A model generated the notes under the pieces. That model searched no databases, was not told where the DNA came from, and worked only from the letters and a program-made list of their open reading frames with translations. Below, in pieces: positions 36,794-46,096 of a DNA stretch of 64,000 bases. Source of the stretch: Fusobacterium varium. GTDB lineage: Bacteria; Fusobacteriota; Fusobacteriia; Fusobacteriales; Fusobacteriaceae. The stretch covers positions 2,418,001 through 2,482,000 of the forward strand of contig AP017968.1 in the NCBI GenBank assembly GCA_002356455.1. The letters run 5' to 3'. Made by a program: the position numbers and the translations under genes. Numbering within the stretch: position 1 is the stretch's first letter; every line of letters starts with the position of its first letter.

Positions 36794-37749
36794 TATTTAT
36801 TCTCCTTATTTTTTCTTTGAAATTCCAGATGTTCTTTATATGTTTTGCTAAAGAAATGTCCCCCATCTCCTGTGGCAACAAAAAATAGATAATCAGTATC
36901 AGCTGGATTATATGCTGCTTCTACTGATACTACACTTGGATTAGATATTGGCCCTGGTGGAAGTCCTTTATATTTATAAGTATTATATGGAGAATCTATT
37001 TCCAAATCTTTATAATACATTCTTCTCTTTTTATAATCATATAAAAAGTTAACTGTTGCATCTGAAGAAAGAGTCATTTTCTTTTTTATTCTATTATAAA
37101 ACACAGAAGCCATAAGAGGCTTTTCATCATCAAGTTTTGCTTCTCTCTCTAAAATAGATGCCATTATAAGTTTTTGATAGAATTCATCTTTATCTTTATA
37201 ATTTTCTGGTGGAAACTTTTTTAAAAATTCCCTCAATAAAGTCCTTATAATAAGTCTTTCATTATAATTTTCTGGTATATAATAAGTTTCAGGATATAAA
37301 TATCCTTCAAAATTCCCTTCTGGTGTAGGATATGGAAACTCAATTCCATTAAATTCTTTATAAAATTTATCTTTATCTATCCTTCCGCTTTTTTCTAAAA
37401 GTTCTGCTATCTCTGCTATACTATATCCTTCTGGGATAGTAAGTTTAAATACTTTATCTTTTCCTGCTTCAAGAACATCAATAAGTTCTTTCATTGACAT
37501 TTCTCCCTTCAGCTCATAATAACCTGCTTTTATTCCTTTCCCTTCATTTCTGTATTTCAAGTAAACTTTGAAAGCAAGATTATCTGAAATAGGAAGACTT
37601 GACAACGAAGCTTTTAGAGGAACTCCTCTCTTTATCTCAATTATTTTACGATAACTTACTTTTTTATTTATTTCAAAGTAGAAGAAAACTACTGCTATTG
37701 TTGCAATTAAAACAAATATTCCTGCAATAGTATAGATCCATTTTTTCAT
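36793..37749 (-). CDS. mltG: Endolytic murein transglycosylase MltG (YceG-like)
   Basis: A 318-residue protein with an N-terminal membrane anchor (about 5-26), a LysM-like segment and the YceG domain: LTIPEGYSIAEIAELLE, PEGNFEGYLYPETYYIP, the catalytic Glu in ASILEREAK (near 217) and SPYNTYKYKGLPPGPISNPS. It cleaves nascent glycan strands and sets glycan length at the inner membrane. AAGGAG lies 7 bases before the ATG. First gene of the operon that continues to ftsH. Confidence 0.94.
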   Translation of the reverse strand: MKKWIYTIAGIFVLIATIAVVFFYFEINKKVSYRKIIEIKRGVPLKASLSSLPISDNLAFKVYLKYRNEGKGIKAGYYELKGEMSMKELIDVLEAGKDKVFKLTIPEGYSIAEIAELLEKSGRIDKDKFYKEFNGIEFPYPTPEGNFEGYLYPETYYIPENYNERLIIRTLLREFLKKFPPENYKDKDEFYQKLIMASILEREAKLDDEKPLMASVFYNRIKKKMTLSSDATVNFLYDYKKRRMYYKDLEIDSPYNTYKYKGLPPGPISNPSVVSVEAAYNPADTDYLFFVATGDGGHFFSKTYKEHLEFQRKNKENK

Positions 37750-37838
37750 TTCAGACTCCTTATATTGTATTTTCTTATATTATAACATAATCTTTCCTAC
37801 TATCAAGAATTTGTTGCTTTCTTTTCCAAAAAATGAAA

Positions 37839-37874
37839 ACGACTCAAAAGAAATCTAAATGAACCTTTGAGCCG
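37839..37874 (-). terminator. Terminator of the DEAD-box helicase gene
   Basis: A stem of about 12 bp including G-U pairs (ACGGCTCAAAGG with CTTTTGAGTCGT on the minus strand), followed by a TTTTC and T-rich stretch. Confidence 0.75.
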
Positions 37875-37887
37875 TCTTATATATTTA

Positions 37888-39471
37888 TTATTGTTTCTTT
37901 TCTTTAGCTTTTTCTATTAAAGGTTTTCTTCCTTTTTTATCTTGTTTGAATACTTCAATAATTTCTTCTGCTTCTTGGAAAGGAACAGAAAGGAATGAGA
38001 AATTTTCATATACTTCAACATTTTTTAATTTTCTCTCATCAACTTTAGTTTTGCTAGTTACCATCTCAACTAATTTCTTAGGAGTCATCTCATTTTTTCT
38101 TCCTAAAGCAACAAATAATCTTACTTTTCCAGTTTTTTCCAATGGAGCACTGTTATTTATTTCATTGTAATTACTTTCATCAAGTACATCTTCATATGAA
38201 TGTTTAATTAGTGCTGCAACTATATCTACTGCATCTTCACCATTTAAAAGTTCTCTTGAAAGATCTTTGAAATTATCAAAATTATTTTCAGCTAATATAT
38301 GATTTAATTCTTCTATTAGCCTGAATTTTTTAGCTTGAATTACATCTTTTACACCTGGAACTCTTTCTTTTCTAATTTCAGTTTTTACAATCTTTTGTAT
38401 TTGAAGAAGTCTTCTATACTCTTGTGGAGTAATAAATGTTATAGCAGTTCCTTCTTTTCCAGCTCTTCCAGTTCTTCCTATTCTATGGACATAACTCTCA
38501 GCTTCTTGTGGGATAGAATAATTGATTACATGTGAAAGGTCATTTACATCTATTCCTCTTGCAGCAACGTCTGTTGCTACCAATACATTTATTTTTTTAG
38601 CTTTAAATCTCTTTAAAGTTACTTCTCTATAATTTTGGCTGATATCTCCATGAAGCCCTTCAGCATCATATCCTCTATCGTTTAACTTTCCAACCACATC
38701 ATTTACATCATTTTTAGTTCTGCAGAAAACTATTCCATAAAAATCTTTAGTTAAATCAATTATTCTGCACAAAGCTTCAAACTTATCTCTTTCATGTACT
38801 TCAAAATAAATTTGATCAGTTAAATCAGTTGTAAGCTCTCTAGTTTTTACAGCTAAAACTTCATAATCTCTCATATGTTTTTTAGCAACTTTCAATATTT
38901 CATTTGGCATTGTAGCAGAGAAGAAAAGCATTCTTTTATCATCATTTGTAGATTCAAGAATTTTTTCTACATCTTCTAAAAATCCCATATTGAGCATTTC
39001 ATCAGCCTCATCTAATATGAAATATTTAAGGTTATCTAATTTTATAAGTTTTCTATCCATCAAATCCATTACTCTTCCAGGAGTTCCAACAATTATATCA
39101 GTTCCCTTTTTTAATTGTCTGATTTGAAATTCTATTGACTGACCTCCATATACAGGAGTTATTCTTATTTTTTTACCATTTGCAAGACTGTTCATTTCTT
39201 CAGCAACTTGGATAGCAAGCTCTCTAGTAGGAGCTAAAACAATAGCTTGTACTACTTTTCCAGGTTCAAATCTTTCTAATATTGGCAATGAAAAGGCTGC
39301 TGTTTTTCCAGTTCCTGTTTGTGCCTGCCCTATTATATCCTTTTCTCCATCTAATAATGCTGGTATAGTTAAAGCTTGTATAGGTGTTGGTTTTTCATAT
39401 CCCTTTTTTGAAAGAGCCTTTATTGTTTTCTCTCCCAATCCTAATTTTTTGAATTCTTCTAATTTTTCCAT
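37888..39471 (-). CDS. DEAD-box ATP-dependent RNA helicase with DbpA-like RNA-binding domain
   Basis: A 527-residue helicase. Motifs in order: Q motif (PTPIQ near 31), AQTGTGKT, PTRELAIQ, GTPGR, DEADEMLNMGF, SAT, then ARGID and HRIGRTGRAG. Residues about 445-510 form a DbpA-type RRM (VRLFVALGRKNEMTPKKLV), followed by a basic tail. The architecture is that of DeaD/CshA helicases that act in ribosome assembly and mRNA decay, often cold-induced. The long upstream region is discussed separately. The ATG is preceded by GAGGATGTG-type purines. Confidence 0.93.
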   Translation of the reverse strand: MEKLEEFKKLGLGEKTIKALSKKGYEKPTPIQALTIPALLDGEKDIIGQAQTGTGKTAAFSLPILERFEPGKVVQAIVLAPTRELAIQVAEEMNSLANGKKIRITPVYGGQSIEFQIRQLKKGTDIIVGTPGRVMDLMDRKLIKLDNLKYFILDEADEMLNMGFLEDVEKILESTNDDKRMLFFSATMPNEILKVAKKHMRDYEVLAVKTRELTTDLTDQIYFEVHERDKFEALCRIIDLTKDFYGIVFCRTKNDVNDVVGKLNDRGYDAEGLHGDISQNYREVTLKRFKAKKINVLVATDVAARGIDVNDLSHVINYSIPQEAESYVHRIGRTGRAGKEGTAITFITPQEYRRLLQIQKIVKTEIRKERVPGVKDVIQAKKFRLIEELNHILAENNFDNFKDLSRELLNGEDAVDIVAALIKHSYEDVLDESNYNEINNSAPLEKTGKVRLFVALGRKNEMTPKKLVEMVTSKTKVDERKLKNVEVYENFSFLSVPFQEAEEIIEVFKQDKKGRKPLIEKAKEKKQ

Positions 39472-39758
39472 TCTTCACATCCTCATTTAAATTATTTTAT
39501 TTCATCATACCACACTAAAAAATCTCATATGCATTTAAAAACAATCAGAGTTTCTTTCCCTTGTGTTCTACAACAAAAAATGTTTTGTAGCATTATAGGA
39601 ATCCTCTTGTTCTTTTTAAAGATATTTTTAACGGTGTGTTATAAAACAAAATACATTTAAATAAATATCTATCTTATTAAAGAATCCTATGTTTACTACT
39701 CAAGAATATATTATACTACACTTTTTAAGAAATTGTAAGTCTTATTTTTGTTCTAAAA
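39472..39758. other. Long leader region of the DEAD-box helicase gene
   Basis: No gene is seen. On the minus strand TATAAT (39715-39710), with a weak TTACAA 17 bases upstream, would create a 5' leader of about 235 bases. A small hairpin CTACAA.../...TTGTAG (about 39567-39590) lies in it. Long structured leaders occur on cold-shock helicase mRNAs in other bacteria; a similar role here is inference. Confidence 0.4.
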
Positions 39759-39798
39759 ATGAAACATGCTTTTTTCTCAATAAAAACAGCATGTTTCA
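39759..39798 (-). terminator. Terminator of the creD-DUF2339-DUF3999 operon
   Basis: A perfect 10-bp stem TGAAACATGC / GCATGTTTCA with a T-rich tail on the minus strand, just after the DUF3999-like gene. Confidence 0.8.
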
Positions 39799-39806
39799 AA
39801 TATAAA

Positions 39807-40964
39807 TTATTTTTTTCTACTTATTTTTTTTATCATAAAGCTGCTTAATAGAAGCACAACCAAACCAATAAATATATTATAATATATGCTCATATCTTTT
39901 GGCTCTTGAATCGGTTCTTTTTCTAATATATTCATTTTACTTACTGTAACCAAGTCCCTCTCCTCTATCATACTACTGAATTCTTCCAAATCATATTTTG
40001 GCTTATATAAATTTTCATCTCCAAAAGTTATTTTATATTTACCATTTTTTTCTGCTTTAAACATTAGCTTCGCTGGTATGTATTCACCTTGTATTTCATT
40101 TATTAGAAGAGATTTGCTGTCTCCATTTTTTATCTCCAGTACCATTTGTTTAGATCTTGATATTTTTCTAAGATCTATCTCCATATTTTCTTTACTTCCT
40201 ACTTTAAAAATAGTCCCAGTTCTATGATAGTAACTATTTCCAATTGAATAATTTCTTTTAAATTCCCCATTGGCTTTTAAATATACTTTTGATATTGGAA
40301 GGTTATTCGTTTTAATAGTTATTATGCTGACTTTATCTTTTTCTTCTGATTGATATTGTAATTTTACTAAAATAGTTTCAGTTTCCTTTTTTTCACTTCC
40401 ATAAAGTTTTAAAACTGCACCTTTAAAATTACTTTCTTTGCTTAAATCAGTTATAAGTTTATAGTATGTATATTTTTCTGCTGGAAAATCTATCAGTAAA
40501 TTCTCTCTATCTGGAGTTTTATAAATTTCTCCATAAGTTATGTACTCCCAGTTTTTTCCATTACTGCTTCCTAATAATTCATATTCAAAATAAAAATTTC
40601 TTTTGGGTTTTATTTCTATTCTATTTCCAAATACATCATCCAGCTCACTTTGAGGTAAAAACTTAAAAACTGTTTCCATCTTTTCTTCTTTAGTTGTTTC
40701 AGATATTATATTTCCTACTGAAACTGTTTTTTCGATGTTATTGTATCCTATATCTTTTTTTTCAATTACATAAGGTATTTCCTCTCCTGTATTATCCAGT
40801 ATTCTTATATCACCTAAATCATTTTTGCTCTTAAAATAAATATCCTCAGTTATATAAAACTCTTTATACTTACTGTTGCCGTCTACTTCTATCTCTTTAA
40901 AATAGTCATAAGAAAAAGATTGCAGGGATATTGTAAACAATAATCCTATTATTATTTTATTCAC
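39807..40964 (-). CDS. DUF3999-like exported membrane-anchored protein
   Basis: A 385-residue protein: signal peptide (about 1-19), a large extracytoplasmic beta-rich region, and a single C-terminal membrane helix (about 361-378) followed by basic residues. The sandwich-domain pattern (WEYITYGEIYKT, YYKLITDL) and the place directly after a DUF2339 gene match DUF3999 proteins. The start is GTG with AAGGAGG upstream, overlapping the DUF2339 stop by 8 bases. Function unknown; it probably works with the DUF2339 protein in the envelope. Confidence 0.7.
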   Translation of the reverse strand: MNKIIIGLLFTISLQSFSYDYFKEIEVDGNSKYKEFYITEDIYFKSKNDLGDIRILDNTGEEIPYVIEKKDIGYNNIEKTVSVGNIISETTKEEKMETVFKFLPQSELDDVFGNRIEIKPKRNFYFEYELLGSSNGKNWEYITYGEIYKTPDRENLLIDFPAEKYTYYKLITDLSKESNFKGAVLKLYGSEKKETETILVKLQYQSEEKDKVSIITIKTNNLPISKVYLKANGEFKRNYSIGNSYYHRTGTIFKVGSKENMEIDLRKISRSKQMVLEIKNGDSKSLLINEIQGEYIPAKLMFKAEKNGKYKITFGDENLYKPKYDLEEFSSMIEERDLVTVSKMNILEKEPIQEPKDMSIYYNIFIGLVVLLLSSFMIKKISRKK

Positions 40965-43473
40965 CTTTTTCCTCCTTTTCTAATTTCTTTAAAGCTGTCT
41001 GATAAATATATGAAGTTCCTATCAAGATTACTCCCATACTAAAATATGCAAGAAGTTTATATGTACTGCTGAAAGATATAAAATCTATAAAGAAACTTTT
41101 TAAAACAAAAAATATTCCTATTCCAAGTCCTACCCTTCTTATATTTCTGTTAGGTGTTTTAAATCCTTTCCAAACCAAATACCCACACATAAGAAGTCCA
41201 ATAATATTTATTACCAAATTTGCTCCATCTATATAAAGCACATTGTTCATCACTATATAAGAAACTATAATTATATATATTGATTCTCCTATTATCCATG
41301 GAACTTTCTTTTCACTTGTCTTAAACATAGTAAAGTGTATATCTTTTCTTCCAAAGAAAAATAAATATATATTTGCTGCTAAGATTAACCCTATTAATAT
41401 TACTCTTTCTTTTCCATTCTCATATCTGACATAGCCAAATACATTTACCATATTTATTATTAATATTGAAAAAATTTCTATAATTGTTAAGAATACTAGA
41501 CTAAATCTATCCTGAAGTTCTTTAACCTTATAAGTTACAGTTCTCAGTAAAATATTTACAGCTAAAACAGCTATTAATACTCCAAACATTTCTTTTGTAT
41601 AATATCTCCCTGGCAGTTTTTTAATATTAAGAAAAATTACATTATTAATAAAGAATATTGAATATAGGAATATAAGGTACTTAAATGGAGCCATTAGACT
41701 TTTAATAGTTTTGTTATAGCTTTTTTCCTTCACAATAAAATAAACTACAAAAGAAAGTGAAATTATCAGAATATCCTGTATATACACAAGATAATATTTT
41801 TCCTCCCTTATGAAAAAGTTTGTTAAAAGAGTTATTAAATATATAAAAACTGCTCCATACTCTATTTCTTTATTTTTATATTTCGAAGCCATAAAATATA
41901 AAAATACAGCCTCCATTCCCCATGCTACTACTATATATTCTTTAGAAAGTATTACAGGAATTATTACTATGAAACACCCCAATGCTATTACATAGAAAAT
42001 TTTTGATACTCTATTTTCTTTAAGTTTATCTCCAAAAAATCCATATATAATACCTACCCCTGCTACTAATACTGCTTTTATCCAGTTTGGGGTTGTCCCA
42101 TCTGATAAACTGTATATCAAAGAAAATTTTACAATGAGATTAAGGCTAAGAAGTATATAATCTATAATATTGCTATCTCTATTTTCTTTTCTATGCGAAT
42201 TAAGAAAAATAAAACTGTATGCAGTAGTAAATATTACAATATAGAAAAATGCAGTAAGTTTATTATCCATATATTTTGACAGGTAAAATACTATTCCTGC
42301 CATATTGGCTGAACCTATTACGAATCCAATTATTTTACTGTATAACCAGTCTTTTTTCCAAGCTATTCCTAAAACTATACCTTGAAGTATCAATGAATAT
42401 GCTATTAAATAATATATTTTGGTTATTCCGCCTTCATAATAAATATAAGCTCCATATGGAAGATACCCACCTATAAGAGCTAATACTCCTATGATTTGTG
42501 AACTATATCTCAATGCTAATATAACTACTAATCCTGTTAAAATAACTGAAATAAAAAGTCCAAGTATCATAGAAAATAATCCTAAATACATTGTTGACAA
42601 TAAAGTAGTTATATATAATATTCCTATTCCACCACCTATAAGTCCCACAGCAAAATGTTTTTTATTTTTTTGATATAATTTTTCTCCAGCAAAAAGAAAA
42701 ATAATTCCTAAAAGATATGAGCCTGAACTTTTTATATAATCATTATTAAAAAATTCTCTAAATTGTGTTTTAAAAACTAAAAATATTCCTAAAAAAATTG
42801 AAATTATTCCTAAAAAATTGAATCCTTTTAATCCAATAAGTTTTTCTAATACAAAATTCTTTTTCTCTTTTTCAAAGAGATATTTATCTTCTTTCAAGTC
42901 ATATTCTTTTTGTATCTCACTATGAAATACTGAACTTTCTTCACCTAATGCTATACCTGCTTCTAGAGCTTTTTTCTTTGAATTTTCTACAAATATATCC
43001 ACTTTCTCAGCTACTGCTTTTAATTCACTTCTTAACTCATGAGATTCCTTAGACATATCTTTCATTAATTCTTTATCCTGAATATTAATTTTTTTATAGA
43101 GTTCTTTTCTAAAACTGCTGAGTCTGCTTATTATTCTATCTTCAAGATCTATCTTTACTTTTTTAGCAACTACTGCCTGAAATTTATTTATCTCTTTTTC
43201 TCTTCTTAATCTTTTGCTTTCCTTCAGTTCTTCCAAAAGTACCACATTAGAATTTTTTAAATCCTCTATTTCTTTTGTTTTAATTTGCAATTCATCTTTT
43301 ATTTTTCTTAAAGTTTTCTCCAATTTTTCTTTTTCTTCTAAAAGCTGGGTTTCTCTGTTTATATCAACATCATTTTTTATACTTGATATAATAGATTCAG
43401 CTTCTGAATTAAGTTTTTTTATTTCTTTATACTTTTCTTCCAAAAGTTCAAGCTCTTTTTTCTTGTCTATCAT
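40957..43473 (-). CDS. DUF2339 multi-pass membrane protein
   Basis: An 838-residue protein. Residues 1-205 are a charged coiled-coil region (Glu/Lys-rich heptads); the rest has more than twenty short hydrophobic segments, the DUF2339 arrangement. The segment GVGIIYGFFGDKL and many G/Y-rich helices are visible. Function unknown; the neighbours creD and DUF3999 suggest a three-protein envelope complex. The ATG overlaps the creD stop in ATGA, so translation is coupled. Confidence 0.82.
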   Translation of the reverse strand: MIDKKKELELLEEKYKEIKKLNSEAESIISSIKNDVDINRETQLLEEKEKLEKTLRKIKDELQIKTKEIEDLKNSNVVLLEELKESKRLRREKEINKFQAVVAKKVKIDLEDRIISRLSSFRKELYKKINIQDKELMKDMSKESHELRSELKAVAEKVDIFVENSKKKALEAGIALGEESSVFHSEIQKEYDLKEDKYLFEKEKKNFVLEKLIGLKGFNFLGIISIFLGIFLVFKTQFREFFNNDYIKSSGSYLLGIIFLFAGEKLYQKNKKHFAVGLIGGGIGILYITTLLSTMYLGLFSMILGLFISVILTGLVVILALRYSSQIIGVLALIGGYLPYGAYIYYEGGITKIYYLIAYSLILQGIVLGIAWKKDWLYSKIIGFVIGSANMAGIVFYLSKYMDNKLTAFFYIVIFTTAYSFIFLNSHRKENRDSNIIDYILLSLNLIVKFSLIYSLSDGTTPNWIKAVLVAGVGIIYGFFGDKLKENRVSKIFYVIALGCFIVIIPVILSKEYIVVAWGMEAVFLYFMASKYKNKEIEYGAVFIYLITLLTNFFIREEKYYLVYIQDILIISLSFVVYFIVKEKSYNKTIKSLMAPFKYLIFLYSIFFINNVIFLNIKKLPGRYYTKEMFGVLIAVLAVNILLRTVTYKVKELQDRFSLVFLTIIEIFSILIINMVNVFGYVRYENGKERVILIGLILAANIYLFFFGRKDIHFTMFKTSEKKVPWIIGESIYIIIVSYIVMNNVLYIDGANLVINIIGLLMCGYLVWKGFKTPNRNIRRVGLGIGIFFVLKSFFIDFISFSSTYKLLAYFSMGVILIGTSYIYQTALKKLEKEEKGE

Positions 43474-44861
43474 TTTTTCACCTGTTCCTCATTCTCATTT
43501 TCTTCTATTTCTGGAATTTTTTTATTTACTATTTCCATATTCTTAGTTATGTACATTAGAAGATATAATACTCCCATAATCAGAAGTGTTCCTGTTAGAA
43601 GTGCATAATCTTCCATTTTTAAAATTGAGAATAATATTGAATATATTCCTATAAGAAGAACTAACATTCCCATACCATATTTAACATTCTTTGTAACACT
43701 TGCTATATATAAAGATACTGGAATTATGACCGCTGCTGCTGATATTCCATAGGCTGTTATAAAACTTATATGTTCTGCCAGTGATAAAAGAAGAAGATAA
43801 AACATAACTAAAGAAAATCCTACAATTCCATATTGTACATAGTGAGTTTCTTTTTTTCCTGATATTTCAAATAAATATACAGCTAATAAACTCATCATTA
43901 TAAATAAAACTCCATATTTAGCTGCTCTTATTACCTGTCTATAATGAGTTATTCCATTATAAAGAGCCACTCCTGCTTGTGCCTCTGATAAATCTATTGT
44001 ATTGCTTTCATTTGCAAAAAAATACTGTTTATAATTTCTAGTTAGATGTGATATATTCCAGTTTGCAGTAAAGCCATTTTCATTTATAACTCTTTCTCTT
44101 GGAAGCATTCCATAAAAACTTGGATTTTCCCATGCTGATTTTATAAAGAAACTATTTTCTTTTCCCATTGGTAAAAGAGTTATTCCTTCACTTCCTCTAA
44201 ACACTAATTCTATATCAAATGGAATTTCTGTTAATTCTTCATTTTTCATATTTAATTTTCCTGAAATTCCTTTAGAAATCTGAAATGGTCTTACTAATCC
44301 AGTTCCAGACTCCAATTCTATTCCATTTTTATTAAAATTAAATTTATCTATCTTAAGAAGGGCTTTTATATCTGTTATTCCTAAAGATATACTTATTTCA
44401 TTATAATCTATAACTGCATTTACTGGAATATTTGATAATACTTTAGAAAAATTTCCTTTCATTTTCAATTCTCCAGTATATACCATAGATTTATATATTC
44501 CTCTTTTTCTCACTTCTTCTTTTAAATTAACATTTATATCTAATTTTTCTGGAAGAACTATTAAACTATTCTTTCTTTTTTTACTTTTTATTATTTCTGT
44601 TTCTTTTCCCTGCTTATCTACTGTATACTCTCTTTCATAATACTCCTCTGTATAAGGAACTACTATTATGGGCCCTGCTATAGTTTGTGTTTCCCCCCAT
44701 TCTCTTCCTATGTTTTTAATAGTAGAATCATACAGATAATTTCTTTCATGTACTACTCCATTTACAAACATAAGAGGAATTTGTAATAAAAGACTGAAAA
44801 AAAATAAAAATAAAGCCTTTTTTAGTATTGGATTTCCTGTAGTTTTAACTTTCTTTTTCAT
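43470..44861 (-). CDS. creD: CreD family inner membrane protein
   Basis: About 463 residues. An N-terminal membrane helix, then an extracytoplasmic domain with the CreD hallmark GEWG-like IGREWGETQTIAGPIIVVPY (about 47-66), and six C-terminal helices including YGISAAAVIIPVSLYIA. CreD is linked to envelope stress and beta-lactam or colicin phenotypes in other bacteria, via a mechanism that is not settled. The frame opens 48 bases earlier, but AGGAGGGG places the start at the ATG at 44861. First gene of the operon. Confidence 0.88.
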   Translation of the reverse strand: MKKKVKTTGNPILKKALFLFFFSLLLQIPLMFVNGVVHERNYLYDSTIKNIGREWGETQTIAGPIIVVPYTEEYYEREYTVDKQGKETEIIKSKKRKNSLIVLPEKLDINVNLKEEVRKRGIYKSMVYTGELKMKGNFSKVLSNIPVNAVIDYNEISISLGITDIKALLKIDKFNFNKNGIELESGTGLVRPFQISKGISGKLNMKNEELTEIPFDIELVFRGSEGITLLPMGKENSFFIKSAWENPSFYGMLPRERVINENGFTANWNISHLTRNYKQYFFANESNTIDLSEAQAGVALYNGITHYRQVIRAAKYGVLFIMMSLLAVYLFEISGKKETHYVQYGIVGFSLVMFYLLLLSLAEHISFITAYGISAAAVIIPVSLYIASVTKNVKYGMGMLVLLIGIYSILFSILKMEDYALLTGTLLIMGVLYLLMYITKNMEIVNKKIPEIEENENEEQVKK

Positions 44862-44975
44862 TAACTTTCCCCTCCTGAATACATATCTTATATAGATTAA
44901 GTTTATCATATTTACTAGTTTTGTTCTAATTCTTTTTTAACTCAAATTATAAGGAATTTTTTTTAAAATTTGGTA

Positions 44976-45004
44976 TTGTCTTTAATTCACAATTTAGGTA
45001 TAAT
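44976..45004 (+). promoter_or_regulatory. Sigma-70-type promoter of azlCD
   Basis: TTGTCT (44976-44981), a 17-base spacer and a perfect TATAAT (44999-45004), 56 bases before the azlC ATG. Confidence 0.72.
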
Positions 45005-45059
45005 AAGAAAATATATTAATTTTTAAATATTATAATTTAAATACAAAAGGGGGAATAAA

Positions 45060-45758
45060 ATGAACATAAAAACAAAAGCATTCAAAGCTGCTTTTCCTCA
45101 TACGCTTCCTATCTGTGCAGGTTTTTCTTTTCTTGGATTAGCCTATGGAATATATATGAATAAAATGGGGTTTTCTTTCGTATATCCTATGCTTATGAGC
45201 CTTACTATTTTTGCTGGATCTATGGAATTCATAACTGCTAATCTTTTAGTATCAGTTTTTGATCCATTAAATGCTTTTTTACTGGCTGTTATGGTAAATG
45301 CAAGACATCTTTTCTATGGTGTTTCTATGCTGGAAAAATATCGAGGAACTGGAAAAAAGAAACTATATCTGATATTTGGAATGTGTGATGAATCATTTTC
45401 TATTAACTGTACTGCTGATATTCCTGAAGGAATAGATAAAGGATGGTTTATGTTCTTTGTTACTCTTTTAAACTATGCTTACTGGGTATCAGGAGCTACT
45501 TTGGGTGGAATACTAGGTACTTTTATTAACTTTAATACTAAAGGAATAGATTTTGTAATGACTGCTCTTTTTGTTGTTATACTTCTTAGTCAATGGGATT
45601 CTCAAAAAGATCATCTTCCAGCTATAATTGGTATTTTAGCTTCTGTTGTTTGCCTTATCATATTTGGAACAGGAAACTTTATTATTCCTTCAATGATAGC
45701 TATACTTATTTCTCTGACATTGAGCAGAAAAAAACTTGAAAAGGAGGAAATTAAATGA
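45060..45758 (+). CDS. azlC: AzlC family branched-chain amino acid exporter subunit
   Basis: A 232-residue membrane protein with the AzlC pattern: [19 protein letters not shown] (about 8-26), [14 protein letters not shown] (about 51-64), [13 protein letters not shown] and [11 protein letters not shown]. With AzlD it exports branched-chain amino acids or analogues (4-azaleucine resistance in Bacillus). AAGGGGG precedes the ATG; the stop overlaps the azlD start in ATGA. Confidence 0.93.
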   Translation: MNIKTKAFKAAFPHTLPICAGFSFLGLAYGIYMNKMGFSFVYPMLMSLTIFAGSMEFITANLLVSVFDPLNAFLLAVMVNARHLFYGVSMLEKYRGTGKKKLYLIFGMCDESFSINCTADIPEGIDKGWFMFFVTLLNYAYWVSGATLGGILGTFINFNTKGIDFVMTALFVVILLSQWDSQKDHLPAIIGILASVVCLIIFGTGNFIIPSMIAILISLTLSRKKLEKEEIK

Positions 45759-46087
45759 GACTTACAGTAGAACAAGAAATAATAACTGTGGCTATGGTTG
45801 TACTTGGAACTCTTTTTACAAGATTTCTTCCTTTTATAATTTTCCCAGCTAATAAACCTACTCCAAAATATATACAATATTTAGGGAAAGTTCTTCCTTT
45901 TTCAGTAATAGGAATGTTGGTTGTTTATTGTTTAAAAGGAATTTCTGTTGTTGCATTTCCTTATGGACTTCCTGAATTCATCTCCATTGGTGGAATAGTG
46001 ATACTTCATAAATGGAAAAAAAATATGCTCTTATCTATTGGTGGAGGAACTATTTTTTATATGGTGCTTATTCAATATGTTTTCTAA
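45755..46087 (+). CDS. azlD: AzlD family branched-chain amino acid exporter subunit
   Basis: A 110-residue protein with three membrane helices. The N-terminal motif [13 protein letters not shown] and [24 protein letters not shown] are typical of AzlD. AAGGAGG precedes the start. The left end of the IS1182-type element lies 9 bases after the stop, so the original terminator is displaced or lost. Confidence 0.93.
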   Translation: MRLTVEQEIITVAMVVLGTLFTRFLPFIIFPANKPTPKYIQYLGKVLPFSVIGMLVVYCLKGISVVAFPYGLPEFISIGGIVILHKWKKNMLLSIGGGTIFYMVLIQYVF

Positions 46088-46096
46088 ATATAAAAA

